The position numbers and the translations under genes are program-made. Below, piece after piece: positions 53,286 through 62,479 of a stretch of 64,000 bases of DNA. Below the pieces are notes generated by a model that was given only the letters and a program-made list of their open reading frames with translations, made no database searches and was not told the DNA's origin. Source of the stretch: Gammaproteobacteria bacterium (GTDB lineage Bacteria; Pseudomonadota; Gammaproteobacteria; Burkholderiales; Rhodocyclaceae); assembly GCA_018828385.1 (NCBI GenBank), contig JAHJVE010000017.1:106077-170076 (forward strand), written 5' to 3'. Within the stretch, counting starts at the first letter, position 1. Every line of letters starts with the position of its first letter.

Positions 53286-53311
53286 TAAAAAAAGCGGCTT
53301 GAAGCCGCTTT
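53286..53311 (-). terminator. Rho-independent terminator of NlpC/P60 gene
   Basis: Minus-strand stem AAGCGGCTT/AAGCCGCTT with almost no loop, followed by seven T. It lies directly after the stop codon of the NlpC/P60 peptidase gene. Confidence 0.88.
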
Positions 53312-53312
53312 C

Positions 53313-53822
53313 TTAATCGCTTTCAAGTATTCGTCGAGCGCCGTTGTAGCGCGACATCCAGTAGTTGCTCTCCATGCTTTCGATGCGAACTTCGGCACCC
53401 TTGCGCGGTGCATGCAGGAAATGGTTGTCGCCGAGATAGATGCCAACGTGCGAAAAGGTGCGGCGCATGGTATTGAAAAACACCAGGTCACCCGGCTTCA
53501 ACTGACTGGCCTCGACTTGCTGGCCGACTTGGCTCATTTCGCGCGCCGTGCGCGGCAGGGAGGTGCCTACGCTGTCCTTGAACGCGAGACGGACGAAGCC
53601 GCTGCAGTCCAGGCCGCTGTCTTCATCGTTGCCACCCCAGCGGTAGCGGACGCCAACCAGCTTTAACGCCTGCAGGATGACATCCTGAGCAGCGTTGGTG
53701 TAACGTTCAAAAAACGGCTGCAGATCTTCTTGCTTGCGAACCGGTTCGGCTGCCGACGGCGCACCGATCCCGCCGAGAAGCAGTGAGGATGCGAGCAGTA
53801 GTGACACCAGTACTTTATGCAT
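53313..53822 (-). CDS. NlpC/P60 (C40) cell-wall endopeptidase
   Basis: This protein of about 169 residues has a signal peptide (MHKVLVSLLLASSLLLGG...PSAAE) and an NlpC/P60 domain with the catalytic Cys in GLDCSGFVR, the His in FSHVGIYLG and the third polar residue in HFLHAPRKG. It cleaves murein peptide cross-links, like Spr/MepS. The ATG at 53822 gives a proper signal peptide; the frame extends upstream without one. Confidence 0.92.
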   Translation of the reverse strand: MHKVLVSLLLASSLLLGGIGAPSAAEPVRKQEDLQPFFERYTNAAQDVILQALKLVGVRYRWGGNDEDSGLDCSGFVRLAFKDSVGTSLPRTAREMSQVGQQVEASQLKPGDLVFFNTMRRTFSHVGIYLGDNHFLHAPRKGAEVRIESMESNYWMSRYNGARRILESD

Positions 53823-53941
53823 AGCGGCGCAATATATTGGAAAAGCAGTCCGCTGTAAAGGCGATGAAAAATCACCATCTGCACCTATGTTCATCATCCG
53901 TAATTATGAATACAATTTCCATCCCGAGGTGTGAGGTAAAC

Positions 53942-54937
53942 ATGGAATCCTTCAAGGCGCTGCTGATTGAAGAACGCGATGGCAAGGTGAGCAGCGGTTT
54001 TGTCCAGATGGGCGAAGGCCAGCTGGACGCCGGAAATGTCACGATCAAGGTTGCCTATTCCTCTATCAATTACAAGGATGCGCTGGCGGCGACGGGGGCT
54101 GGCAAGATCATTCGGCGTTTTCCCTGTGTTGGCGGCATTGATTTATCCGGTACGGTCATCGAGAGCGGCGATGCCCGATTCAAGCCGGGCGATTCGGTGA
54201 TTGCCACGAGTTTCGATATCGGTGTGGCCCATCATGGTGGTTACGCCGAAATAGCCCAGGTTCCCGGCGAATGGGTTGTTCCCCTGCCGGACGGCCTGAC
54301 CCTTTACGATGCCATGGCCCTCGGGACTGCCGGCTTCACGGCGGCGCTGGGCATTGTTCGCATGGAAGAAAACGGTTTGCGCCCGAGCAAGGGGCCGGTC
54401 ATCGTCACCGGCGCCACGGGCGGCGTCGGTAGCCTGGCGGTCGATATGCTGGCCAGGAGCGGTTATCACGTTGTGGCCCTGACCGGCAAGGAGAGCGAGG
54501 CAGACTACTTGCGCAGCGTCGGTGCCGCGGAGGTTTTGCTGCGGCAGAGTCTTGATCTGTCGAAGATCCGGCCGCTCGACCGGGCGCGCTGGGCGGGGGC
54601 GGTGGACAATCTTGGGGGAGACGTTCTGGCCTGGATCGCCAGCACCATGGAGCAGGGCGGCACCATCGCCAGCATCGGGCTGGCGGCCAGCATGTCGCTC
54701 AATACGACGGTAGCGCCCTTCATTCTGCGCGGGGTTTCCTTGCTCGGCGTCGATTCGGGTTATATCCGGGAGCCTTACAGGAGCGGTGTCTGGCAACGTC
54801 TGGCCGGTGATTTGCGGCCGCCGCATCTGGCTGCCATGTCGCGCCGGATACCGTTTGACGATCTGCCGGCCGCCTTCGGCGACTACATCGCCGGGCGGGC
54901 CAAGGGACGTGTGGTGGTGGAAATTGGCGGAGGCTGA
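53942..54937 (+). CDS. acuI: Acrylyl-CoA reductase/quinone oxidoreductase (AcuI/YhdH)
   Basis: This 331-residue zinc-free MDR-family enzyme has SSINYKDALAATG, GGIDLSGTV, GTAGFTAALGIVRME and the NADPH-binding VTGATGGVGSLAVDML. AcuI reduces acryloyl-CoA to propionyl-CoA, which fits the propionyl-CoA synthetase gene two positions downstream. The ATG at 53942 matches the family start. The response-regulator gene begins two bases after its stop. Confidence 0.88.
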   Translation: MESFKALLIEERDGKVSSGFVQMGEGQLDAGNVTIKVAYSSINYKDALAATGAGKIIRRFPCVGGIDLSGTVIESGDARFKPGDSVIATSFDIGVAHHGGYAEIAQVPGEWVVPLPDGLTLYDAMALGTAGFTAALGIVRMEENGLRPSKGPVIVTGATGGVGSLAVDMLARSGYHVVALTGKESEADYLRSVGAAEVLLRQSLDLSKIRPLDRARWAGAVDNLGGDVLAWIASTMEQGGTIASIGLAASMSLNTTVAPFILRGVSLLGVDSGYIREPYRSGVWQRLAGDLRPPHLAAMSRRIPFDDLPAAFGDYIAGRAKGRVVVEIGGG

Positions 54938-54938
54938 C

Positions 54939-56054
54939 GTGGCCGATTTGCCGCGCATCCTTGTTGTTGACGATTCGCGGGTGGTCAGGATTTCACTTAT
55001 CCAGCACCTGAAGGGCGACTACGAGGTGCGCGAGGAGGGGGATGGTGAGGCGGCCTGGCAGACGCTGGTGCTCGATCACTCCATTCGCGCGGTGATTTCC
55101 GATCTGCAGATGCCGAAGCTGAATGGTTACGAGTTGCTGGAGCGTGTCCGGACGTCGAAGTTGAGACGGCTGCAGCAGTTGCCTTTTATTCTCGTGTCCG
55201 GTGAGGAAACCGAGGAGGAGCGGGCCAAGGCCAAGGCGCTGGGGGTTTCCGATTTCGTTACGAAGGGGGCGGGTTGTACGGAGGTATTGACCCGCCTGAA
55301 AAACCTGCTTGTCCTGACTGACGCGCAGGAACATCTGGATGCCGGCCGCGAGCAAATGGTTCAGGATCCGGTGAGCGGATTGTTTACCAGGAAATATCTC
55401 GAACTCCAGGTGGCTCAGGCCATGTCGCATGCGGCCCGGCACGGCATCGATGTCAGCTTGATGGTGCTCGGTTTTGACGGTTTCGACAGCATGGGCGAGC
55501 GGCTCGGGGTCAAGGTTGCCGAGGAGGTCGGCAACCGCTTTGCCAAGATGCTGGCCGGCAAGATGCGCCAGGAAGACAGCCTCGGCCATTTCGGTGCCGG
55601 GCAGTTTGCCGTCGTCTCGCCGGGCACGGCGCCGGCCTTTTGCGCCACCTTTGCCGAGCGCGTGCGCGAGGCGGTCGAGGTGGCTCGCCTGTCGGTTCAG
55701 GGGCAAACCGTGGCCCTGACGGTGAGTATTGGTCTGGCCAGCGTGCCGACGGATTTGGTGTCATCGGCCGGGGCTCTGCTCGATCTGGCCGGCGAGCGCA
55801 TGCATGCGGCCATGCGGGCGGGCGGCAACAGGACCGAGTCGGGTGGCGTGACGCCGGCTTCGCGTCCGATTTCCATCCAGCATGCGCTGGAGTTGCTGGC
55901 CGCCAACCGGCAGTCGGCGGTGGTTCCGCATCTGCCGTTGCTGGCCGAGCGCTTGTTGCCTTTGATGCGCTTGATGAATCAGGAATTGGGGCTGACTTTG
56001 CCGGTGGCAGAGATTGAGTACCTTTTGTGTGAACGGAAAATGAATAAAAACTAG
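54939..56054 (+). CDS. Response regulator with degenerate GGDEF domain
   Basis: This 371-residue protein starts with GTG (GGAGG upstream). The receiver domain (about 1-125) has VVDDSR and AVISDLQMPKLNG with the phospho-Asp. The GGDEF-fold domain at about 150-300 has GAGQF in place of GGDEF, so cyclase activity is unlikely. It may bind c-di-GMP or GTP, or act as a protein-protein module. A helical C-terminal region of about 60 residues follows. It is coupled to acuI and upstream of prpE, so it could regulate propionate use. Confidence 0.85.
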   Translation: MADLPRILVVDDSRVVRISLIQHLKGDYEVREEGDGEAAWQTLVLDHSIRAVISDLQMPKLNGYELLERVRTSKLRRLQQLPFILVSGEETEEERAKAKALGVSDFVTKGAGCTEVLTRLKNLLVLTDAQEHLDAGREQMVQDPVSGLFTRKYLELQVAQAMSHAARHGIDVSLMVLGFDGFDSMGERLGVKVAEEVGNRFAKMLAGKMRQEDSLGHFGAGQFAVVSPGTAPAFCATFAERVREAVEVARLSVQGQTVALTVSIGLASVPTDLVSSAGALLDLAGERMHAAMRAGGNRTESGGVTPASRPISIQHALELLAANRQSAVVPHLPLLAERLLPLMRLMNQELGLTLPVAEIEYLLCERKMNKN

Positions 56055-56103
56055 TCCGTTCTTGTTGTGAGTTGTGCAGGAAAACCAAGCTAGAGGGAAT
56101 TTT

Positions 56104-57996
56104 ATGGCGACGTACAAGGAGTTTCACCAGTATTCGATTGAAAAACCGGATGAGTTCTGGACCGAACAGGCTCAGCTCGTCGATTGGAATGAGCCGTTTA
56201 CCCAGGTGTGCGACTATTCCCGCCCGCCGTTTGCCAAGTGGTTTGTCGGCGGCAAGACCAATCTTTGTTACAACGCGGTTGACCGCCATGCGGCAAAGCG
56301 TCCGAATGATCGCGCCCTGATCTTCGTGTCGACCGAAACCGACGAGGAAACGGTCTACAGCTTTGCCGAACTGCAGCGCGAAATCGAGCGCATGGCGGCG
56401 ATTTACCAGAGCCTCGGCGTCAAGAAGGGCGATCGCGTCCTGATCTACATGCCGATGATTGCCCAGGCAACCTTCGCCATTCTTGCAGCCACCCGCATCG
56501 GCGCCATCCACTCGGTGGTCTTCGGCGGTTTTGCTTCCGGTTCGCTGGCTACGCGTATCGACGACGCCAAGCCGGTGTTGATCGTTTCTTCCGATGCCGG
56601 GATGCGTGGTGGCAAGGCGGTTCCTTACAAGCATCTGCTCGACGAAGCCATCGAGCTGGCCGAACACAAGCCGGCCAAGGTCCTCATGGTCGACCGTGGT
56701 CTGGACAAGGCTTTCAACAAGGTTGCCGGTCGTGATGTCGACTACGCCACCGAACGCGCCCAGTTCATGGATGCTCAGGTGCCGTGCGAATGGCTGGAAT
56801 CGTCCGAGCCGTCCTACATCCTTTACACCTCGGGCACGACCGGCAAGCCGAAGGGCGTGCAGCGCGATACCGGCGGTTACGCCGTGGCGCTGGCGTCGTC
56901 GATGAAGCACATTTACTGCGGCGGCGAAGGCGAAACCTTCTTCTCGACCTCCGATATCGGCTGGGTGGTCGGCCACTCCTACATCATCTACGGCCCGCTG
57001 ATCGCCGGCATGGCCACGGTGATGTACGAAGGCACGCCGCTGCGTCCGGACGCCGGCATCTGGTGGAAGATCGTCGAAAAGTACCAGGTCAGCGTCATGT
57101 TCTCGGCGCCGACTGCGGCCCGCGTGCTGAAGAAGCAGGACCCGGCCTTCATGCACAAGTACGACCTGTCGTCGCTCAAGCACGTCTTCATGGCCGGCGA
57201 GCCGCTCGACCAGCCGACCCACGAGTGGTTCATGACCGAGCTCGGCAAGCCGGTCATCGACAACTACTGGCAGACCGAAACGGGCTGGCCGATGCTGGCT
57301 GCACTGCCCGGCGTCGAAAAGACCCCGATCAAGTACGGCTCGCCGTCCTTCCCGGTCTACGGCTACAACCTGCAGATCTTCCGTGAAGACGGTTCGGTCT
57401 GCGATGCCAACGAAAAGGGCATCGCCGCGGTCATCCCGCCGCTGCCGCCGGGCTGCCTGACCACCGTCTGGGGTCAGGACGACCGTTTCGTGTCGACCTA
57501 CTTCACCCTGTTCAAGGAGCCGCTGGTCTATTCCTCCTACGACTGGGCGATCAAGGACGACGACGGTTACTTCACCATCCTTGGCCGGACTGACGACGTG
57601 ATCAACGTCGCCGGTCACCGTCTGGGCACCCGTGAAATCGAGGAAGCCATCCAGAACCACCCGGCGATTGCCGAAGTGGCCGTGGTTGGTGTCGAAGACA
57701 AGCTCAAGGGCCAGGTGCCGATGGCTTTTGCCGTCGTCAAGGATGCTGCCAGGGTGGCAACGCCCGAGCTGGTCAAGGCGCTGGAGAAGGAAGTCTTTGG
57801 CACGGTCGACGGCATTCTCGGGGCGATTGGCCGTCCGGCTCGCGTGCACTTCGTGACCGGTCTGCCCAAGACGCGTTCCGGCAAGATGCTGCGCCGTTCG
57901 CTTCAGGCCCTGGCCGAAGGCCGTGATCCGGGCGATCTGACGACCATCGACGATCCGTCTACGCTCGAACAGATCAAGAACGCGCTGGCCAGCTAA
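56104..57996 (+). CDS. prpE: Propionyl-CoA synthetase
   Basis: This 630-residue acyl-CoA synthetase activates propionate with ATP and CoA. Motifs are YILYTSGTTGKPKGV (P-loop), NYWQTETGWPM, YDWAIKDDDGYFTILGRTDDVINVAGHRLGT and the acetylatable Lys in TRSGKMLRR. PrpE rather than acetyl-CoA synthetase is favoured by YSRPPFAKWFVGGKTNLCYNAVDRH and by acuI upstream. AGAGGG lies before the ATG. A terminator follows. Confidence 0.93.
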   Translation: MATYKEFHQYSIEKPDEFWTEQAQLVDWNEPFTQVCDYSRPPFAKWFVGGKTNLCYNAVDRHAAKRPNDRALIFVSTETDEETVYSFAELQREIERMAAIYQSLGVKKGDRVLIYMPMIAQATFAILAATRIGAIHSVVFGGFASGSLATRIDDAKPVLIVSSDAGMRGGKAVPYKHLLDEAIELAEHKPAKVLMVDRGLDKAFNKVAGRDVDYATERAQFMDAQVPCEWLESSEPSYILYTSGTTGKPKGVQRDTGGYAVALASSMKHIYCGGEGETFFSTSDIGWVVGHSYIIYGPLIAGMATVMYEGTPLRPDAGIWWKIVEKYQVSVMFSAPTAARVLKKQDPAFMHKYDLSSLKHVFMAGEPLDQPTHEWFMTELGKPVIDNYWQTETGWPMLAALPGVEKTPIKYGSPSFPVYGYNLQIFREDGSVCDANEKGIAAVIPPLPPGCLTTVWGQDDRFVSTYFTLFKEPLVYSSYDWAIKDDDGYFTILGRTDDVINVAGHRLGTREIEEAIQNHPAIAEVAVVGVEDKLKGQVPMAFAVVKDAARVATPELVKALEKEVFGTVDGILGAIGRPARVHFVTGLPKTRSGKMLRRSLQALAEGRDPGDLTTIDDPSTLEQIKNALAS

Positions 57997-58016
57997 GCGC
58001 CGACCTTGCATGATCA

Positions 58017-58048
58017 AGCCCGCCGATGAAAACCGGCGGGCTTTTTTA
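58017..58048 (+). terminator. Rho-independent terminator of prpE
   Basis: The stem AAGCCCGCCG/CGGCGGGCTT with an eight-base loop is followed by a run of T. It lies about 20 bases after the prpE stop and directly before a dispersed motif copy. Confidence 0.92.
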
Positions 58049-58056
58049 CGCCCGGC

Positions 58057-58096
58057 ATTTCATTTTTGGCCATTTTTTCCGGTTGACCGTAGCAGT
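58057..58096 (+). repeat. Dispersed 40-base motif, intergenic copy
   Basis: ATTTCATTTTTGGCCA block, T run, then TTCCGGTTGACCGTAGCAGT. Lies between the prpE terminator and ppx. Confidence 0.85.
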
Positions 58097-58193
58097 CCGG
58101 CCTGTTGACGGCGTTTGTTCCGGCGTCACAATCCGTCCTCGGGCCGGGTGGTAGAATGCCGGCCAATCCGAGCATTCTGTGGCTTTAGCAAAA

Positions 58194-59696
58194 ATGATTT
58201 ACGAAACCGTCGCCGCCGTCGATCTGGGCTCCAACAGCTTCCGTCTGCAGGTCGGGCGGGTTGTGGACAACCAGATATACACCCTGGACTCCATGAAGGA
58301 GCCGGTGCGTCTGGCCTCCGGCCTGATGCCGGACAAGCGTCTCGACGTGGCGGCCCAGGGCCGTGCGCTCGACGCCCTGCGCCGTTTCGGCGAACGGCTC
58401 GGCGGACTGGATCGCGGGGCGGTGCGGGCCGTGGCGACCAACACCCTGCGCATTGCCAAGAATGCCTTCGATTTCCTGCCGCAGGCCGAAGAGGCGCTTG
58501 GTTTTCCCATCGAAGTCATCGCCGGTCGCGAAGAGGCACGCCTGATCTACATCGGCGCCTCGCATTCCTTGCCGTCGGCGGCGCACAAGCGGCTGGTCAT
58601 CGACATCGGCGGAGGCTCCACCGAATTCATTATTGGCAAACGCCATGAGCCGCAGCTCATGGAATCGCTGTACATGGGCTGTGTCAGCTACACGCTGCGC
58701 TTCTTCCCGGATCGCCGGATCGACCGCAAACGTCTGCGCGAGGCGCAGGTGGCGGCGGCCAAGGAAATCGAGCTGATCGCCCATGACTACCAGCGCGTGG
58801 GCTGGAAGGAGGCCATCGGTTCGTCCGGTTCGGCCCGGGCGATTGCCGATGTGCTGGAGCTGAACGGCCTGAATCCGAATAACGAAAGCGGCATCACGCG
58901 GGTCGGCCTGGAACGGCTGTGCACCCTGCTCGTCAAGGCCGGATCGGCCGAGGCGCTCGATCTGCCGGGCGTCAAGGGCGACCGCCTGCCGGTCTTCCCG
59001 GGGGGCGTGGCGATCATGTCGGCGATCTTCGAAGAGCTCGGCATCGAACGCATGACCTATGCCGACGGTGCCTTGCGCCTGGGCGTGCTCTACGACCTGC
59101 TCGGCCGCTTTCATCATCACGATATGCGCGACTCTACCGTGGCCCAGTTCCGCCGCCGCTATCAGGTCGAAGGCGATCAGGTGGCGCGTGTCGAGGCGAC
59201 GGCGCTGGCGGCGCTGACCCAGCTTTACGACGGTGCGCCGGGCGAGGCTGACATCCAGTTTCTGGCCTGGGCCTGTCGCCTGCACGAAATCGGGATCTCC
59301 GTGGCGCACAACGCCTACCACAAGCATGGCGCCTACATTTTGACTTACGCCGACATGCCGGGCTTTTCCAAGAAGGATCAGGCGCGGCTGGCCATGGTCG
59401 TCCTCGGCCATCGCGGCAAGCTGGAAAAGCTCGGGGCGATTCCCGCCCTCGACAGCGCCTGGGATCTGATTTTCTGTCTGCGCCTTGCTGTTCTGCTGCA
59501 TCGCACCCGCGATGACCGGGCCATTCCCGCCTGGCGCGCCAGTCGCAAAGACAACGGCTACAACGTTGAGCTGCCCGCCGAATGGCTGGCCACCAATCCG
59601 TGGACGGCAGCCGCCTTCGGCGAAGAGGCCTCGGTCTGGAAGCAACTTGGGCGGGAATACACCCTCCAGTCGAAAACGCAGAGGAAAATCGCATGA
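58194..59696 (+). CDS. ppx: Exopolyphosphatase / Ppx-GppA family phosphatase
   Basis: This 500-residue ASKHA-fold enzyme has VAAVDLGSNSFRLQVGRV, AVATNTLRIAKN, LVIDIGGGSTEFIIG and a C-terminal HD-like region (LHEIGISVAHNAYHKHGAYIL). It hydrolyses polyphosphate or pppGpp. The start could be the ATG at 58194 or the GTG at 58179; homologues begin near MIYETVAAVDLG. It overlaps the next gene by four bases, so it shares an operon with the Mla-type transporter. Confidence 0.93.
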   Translation: MIYETVAAVDLGSNSFRLQVGRVVDNQIYTLDSMKEPVRLASGLMPDKRLDVAAQGRALDALRRFGERLGGLDRGAVRAVATNTLRIAKNAFDFLPQAEEALGFPIEVIAGREEARLIYIGASHSLPSAAHKRLVIDIGGGSTEFIIGKRHEPQLMESLYMGCVSYTLRFFPDRRIDRKRLREAQVAAAKEIELIAHDYQRVGWKEAIGSSGSARAIADVLELNGLNPNNESGITRVGLERLCTLLVKAGSAEALDLPGVKGDRLPVFPGGVAIMSAIFEELGIERMTYADGALRLGVLYDLLGRFHHHDMRDSTVAQFRRRYQVEGDQVARVEATALAALTQLYDGAPGEADIQFLAWACRLHEIGISVAHNAYHKHGAYILTYADMPGFSKKDQARLAMVVLGHRGKLEKLGAIPALDSAWDLIFCLRLAVLLHRTRDDRAIPAWRASRKDNGYNVELPAEWLATNPWTAAAFGEEASVWKQLGREYTLQSKTQRKIA

Positions 59697-60790
59697 GCAC
59701 ATCCCCGCGCTTGCTGGTCGAGCCGGGGAGAGTGGTGTTGTCCGGTTGCTGGACGCTGGCCGAAATGCTGCCGCAACTGCCGGCTCTGGAGGCAGAACTG
59801 GTCGCCTGCGCCGGCCACAACGAGTGGGATTTGTCGGCAATAAGCCGTCTCGACAGCGCCGCCGCCGTGCTGCTGTGGCGGACCTGGGGCGCCAGGTGGC
59901 CGGTCGGACTGGTCGCCGATGACCTGCATCGCCAGGTGCTCGAGCGGGTTGCCGATCTGCCACTGGAGATCGCCGAACAAGCCAGGCCTCGTCGGCGTTT
60001 CCCTGAAATGGTCGGCGCCTTGCTGCTCAAGGCGGTGGGCAACCTGCGCGGCATGATTGCCCTGTTCGGCCAGTTGTTGCTCGACGTGGCCTACCTGGTC
60101 CGCCATCCGCAGGATGTACCGTGGAAGGAATTTACGGCCAATGTCTACAAGGCCGGCGCGCAGGCGCTGGCGGTCACGGCGCTGGTCGGATTCCTGATCG
60201 GGGTGACGATCAGCTATCTCTCGGCGCTGCAGCTCAAGAGCTTTGGTGCCGACCTGTTCATCGTCAATATTCTCGGCATCTCGATCATCCGCGAACTCGG
60301 GCCGGTGCTCGTTGCCGTGCTGGTGGCCGGCCGTTCCGGTTCGGCGATGACGGCGCAGATCGGCGTCATGCGGGTCACCGAGGAAATCGACGTGCTATCG
60401 ACGATGGGTATTTCGCGCACCATCCGTGTCGTTTTACCCAAAATTTTCGGGTTGACCGTAGCAATGCCCCTGCTCGTGCTGTGGACCTCGGCCGTGGCAC
60501 TGTTCGGCGGCATGCTGGCGGCGCTGCTTCAGCTTGATCTGTCCTTCGCCTATTTTGTCGACAACCTGCCGCGGGCCGTGCCGGTGGCCAATCTGGTCAT
60601 CGGCCTGAGCAAGGGCGTGGTTTTCGGTTTCGTCATCGCTATCGTCGCCTGTCATTTCGGCCTGCACGTCAAGCCCAACACCGAGAGCCTGTCGGCCAGC
60701 ACGACCAGCGCCGTGGTGACGGCGATCACCACGGTCATCCTCTTCGATGCGATTTTTGCCGTGTTCACCCGCAACATCGGTGTGCCATGA
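59693..60790 (+). CDS. mlaE: STAS domain fused to MlaE-type lipid transport permease
   Basis: This 365-residue protein carries an N-terminal STAS (MlaB-like) region at about 1-90 (LSAISRLDSAAAVLLWRTWG) and a C-terminal MlaE permease with about five membrane segments (GVTISYLSALQLKSFGADLFIV, IIRELGPVLVAVLVAGRSGSAMTAQIG). It forms the inner-membrane core of a phospholipid transporter that keeps outer-membrane asymmetry. GAGGAAAA lies before the ATG. A dispersed motif copy encodes part of a membrane segment (IFGLTVAMPLL). Confidence 0.9.
   Translation: MSTSPRLLVEPGRVVLSGCWTLAEMLPQLPALEAELVACAGHNEWDLSAISRLDSAAAVLLWRTWGARWPVGLVADDLHRQVLERVADLPLEIAEQARPRRRFPEMVGALLLKAVGNLRGMIALFGQLLLDVAYLVRHPQDVPWKEFTANVYKAGAQALAVTALVGFLIGVTISYLSALQLKSFGADLFIVNILGISIIRELGPVLVAVLVAGRSGSAMTAQIGVMRVTEEIDVLSTMGISRTIRVVLPKIFGLTVAMPLLVLWTSAVALFGGMLAALLQLDLSFAYFVDNLPRAVPVANLVIGLSKGVVFGFVIAIVACHFGLHVKPNTESLSASTTSAVVTAITTVILFDAIFAVFTRNIGVP
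60426..60465 (+). repeat. Dispersed motif copy inside mlaE
   Basis: GTGTCGTTTTACCC block, AAAATTTTC, then CGGGTTGACCGTAGCAAT with a near-perfect core. Sense orientation, inside a membrane-segment codon run. Confidence 0.75.
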
Positions 60791-61542
60791 AGCCGTCGCC
60801 GGTCATCGAACTGAACGGGGTTGGCGTGAGCTTCGGTGGGAAAGCGGTCCATCACGATTTGTCCCTGCGCGTCGAGGAGGGCCAGATCGTCGGTCTACTC
60901 GGTGGTTCGGGGAGCGGCAAAACCACCTTGTTGCGCGAAATCCTCGGCCTGTTGCAGCCGGATGCCGGCACAGTCCGCCTGTTCGGCATCGACCTCAACG
61001 AACCCGATGTCGACCGGCAGCGCAACCTGCGTCGGCGCCTCGGCATGCTGTTTCAGCAGGGCGCCCTGTTTTCGGCCTTGTCGGTCTTTGACAACATCGC
61101 CTTTCCGCTGCGCGAACTGCGTTGTCTCGACGCCGACTGGATTCGCCGCCTGGTGCACCTCAAGCTGGCCATGGTCGGACTCGAACCGGCGCACGGCAAG
61201 CTCATGCCGGCCGAGTTGTCGGGCGGCATGGTCAAGCGCGTCGCGCTGGCCCGTGCCCTGGCCCTCGAGCCCGAACTGTTGCTGCTCGACGAGCCGACGG
61301 CCGGCCTCGATCCCGACCGCAGCCAGAATTTCGTCGAACTGGTCGGCTCCCTTCAGCGCGAGCTTGGCCTGACCGTCGTCATGGTCACCCACGATCTCAA
61401 CACCCTGGCCGGACTGGCCACGCACGTTGCCGTGCTGGCCGATCAGCGGATCATCGCCTTCGGGCCGAAGGCCGAGGTCATGACCGTCGATCACCCCTTC
61501 GTCACCGGCTTTTTTGGCGCAGACCGCCGGAAGCTGCTTTAA
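60787..61542 (+). CDS. mlaF: MlaF-type ABC transporter ATPase
   Basis: This 251-residue ATPase has Walker A GGSGSGKTT, Q-loop LFQQGALFSALSVFDN, the signature ELSGGMVKRVALARAL and Walker B LLLLDEPTAGLDPDR. QQGALFS and SGGMVKR are typical MlaF. It powers the STAS-MlaE permease, whose stop it overlaps by four bases. Confidence 0.94.
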   Translation: MKPSPVIELNGVGVSFGGKAVHHDLSLRVEEGQIVGLLGGSGSGKTTLLREILGLLQPDAGTVRLFGIDLNEPDVDRQRNLRRRLGMLFQQGALFSALSVFDNIAFPLRELRCLDADWIRRLVHLKLAMVGLEPAHGKLMPAELSGGMVKRVALARALALEPELLLLDEPTAGLDPDRSQNFVELVGSLQRELGLTVVMVTHDLNTLAGLATHVAVLADQRIIAFGPKAEVMTVDHPFVTGFFGADRRKLL

Positions 61543-61551
61543 TTGGCATCC

Positions 61552-62478
61552 ATGGAAAACAAGTCCTACGCTTTCGCTGCCGGTCTCTTCGCGCTACTCC
61601 TTGGCGTGGCGGCCTTGCTCGCCATCTATTGGCTGAACGGCAGCAAGGATTCAGAGCACGACTACATCGTCGTCACCAAGCAGAACATCGGCGGCCTGAA
61701 TCCGCAGGCGCAGGTCCGCTACCGCGGCATCCGGGTCGGCAAGGTCAGCGACATCCGCCTCGATCCGGAGGATTACAGCAACATTCTGGTGACCATCTCG
61801 GTCAACGACGACGTGCCGCTGACCAAAGGGACAGTGGCCAAACTGAACTATCAGGGCGTTACCGGCCTGGCTCACATTCTTCTCCTTGAAACCGGCAAGG
61901 ACAACGAAGCGCTCGTGCCAAACAACGAACAGCCGCCACGTATTGCGATGATTCCCTCGATGCTCGAGGAGTTGACCGAAACCGGCATGGCCACTCTGGC
62001 CGAGGCCCGGCAGATGATGGCCAGCGCCAACGCCATGCTCGACGCGGAAAGTCGTGCCCACCTCAAAGCTACCCTGGCCAATCTTGAAACGGTCTCCGGC
62101 AACATGAAACCGGTGCTGGACAACCTCAATATGACGCTCTCGCAGGTCAACAAGCTGCTCGACGACCGCAATATTCGTAACCTGGCGCAGGCCGCCGGAG
62201 AGGTTCAGCCCCTGCTCGCCGATACCCGCATCCTGATCGGCAAGATGCAGGTGGCGACCGACAAGCTCGACATCGCCATCGGCGACGCTTCGGCGGGCGG
62301 GACATCGGCACTGATGCCGCGCCTCAACGAGCTCGCCACCGATTTTTCGCTGACCTCGCGCCAGTTGAGCCGCGTTCTGCGCGTGCTCGAAGACACGCCG
62401 CAGGGGTTGGTCTTCGGGGCGCCAGCCCCGGCGCCCGGTCCGGGCGAACCCGGCTTCAACCCGGATGCGGAGAAATAA
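61552..62478 (+). CDS. mlaD: MlaD-type MCE domain protein
   Basis: This 308-residue protein has one N-terminal membrane anchor (about 8-28), an MCE domain at about 38-115 (TKQNIGGLNPQAQVRYRGIRVGKVSDI, NYQGVTGLAHI) and a long periplasmic helical region. MCE hexamers form the lipid channel of Mla systems. The tail is Pro/Gly-rich. The ATG at 61552 is preferred over a TTG at 61543. Its end slightly overlaps the following lipoprotein frame. Confidence 0.9.
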   Translation: MENKSYAFAAGLFALLLGVAALLAIYWLNGSKDSEHDYIVVTKQNIGGLNPQAQVRYRGIRVGKVSDIRLDPEDYSNILVTISVNDDVPLTKGTVAKLNYQGVTGLAHILLLETGKDNEALVPNNEQPPRIAMIPSMLEELTETGMATLAEARQMMASANAMLDAESRAHLKATLANLETVSGNMKPVLDNLNMTLSQVNKLLDDRNIRNLAQAAGEVQPLLADTRILIGKMQVATDKLDIAIGDASAGGTSALMPRLNELATDFSLTSRQLSRVLRVLEDTPQGLVFGAPAPAPGPGEPGFNPDAEK

Positions 62479-62479
62479 G

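Noticed and set aside
56281..56300. GCGGTTGACCGCCATGCGG in prpE as a motif copy
   Set aside because: The left half is absent and the encoded NAVDRHA is conserved in propionyl-CoA synthetases generally.
55510..58017. Minus-strand open frame of 835 codons opposite the response regulator and prpE
   Set aside because: Both genes on the plus strand have strong family matches and ribosome binding sites. The antisense frame has none.
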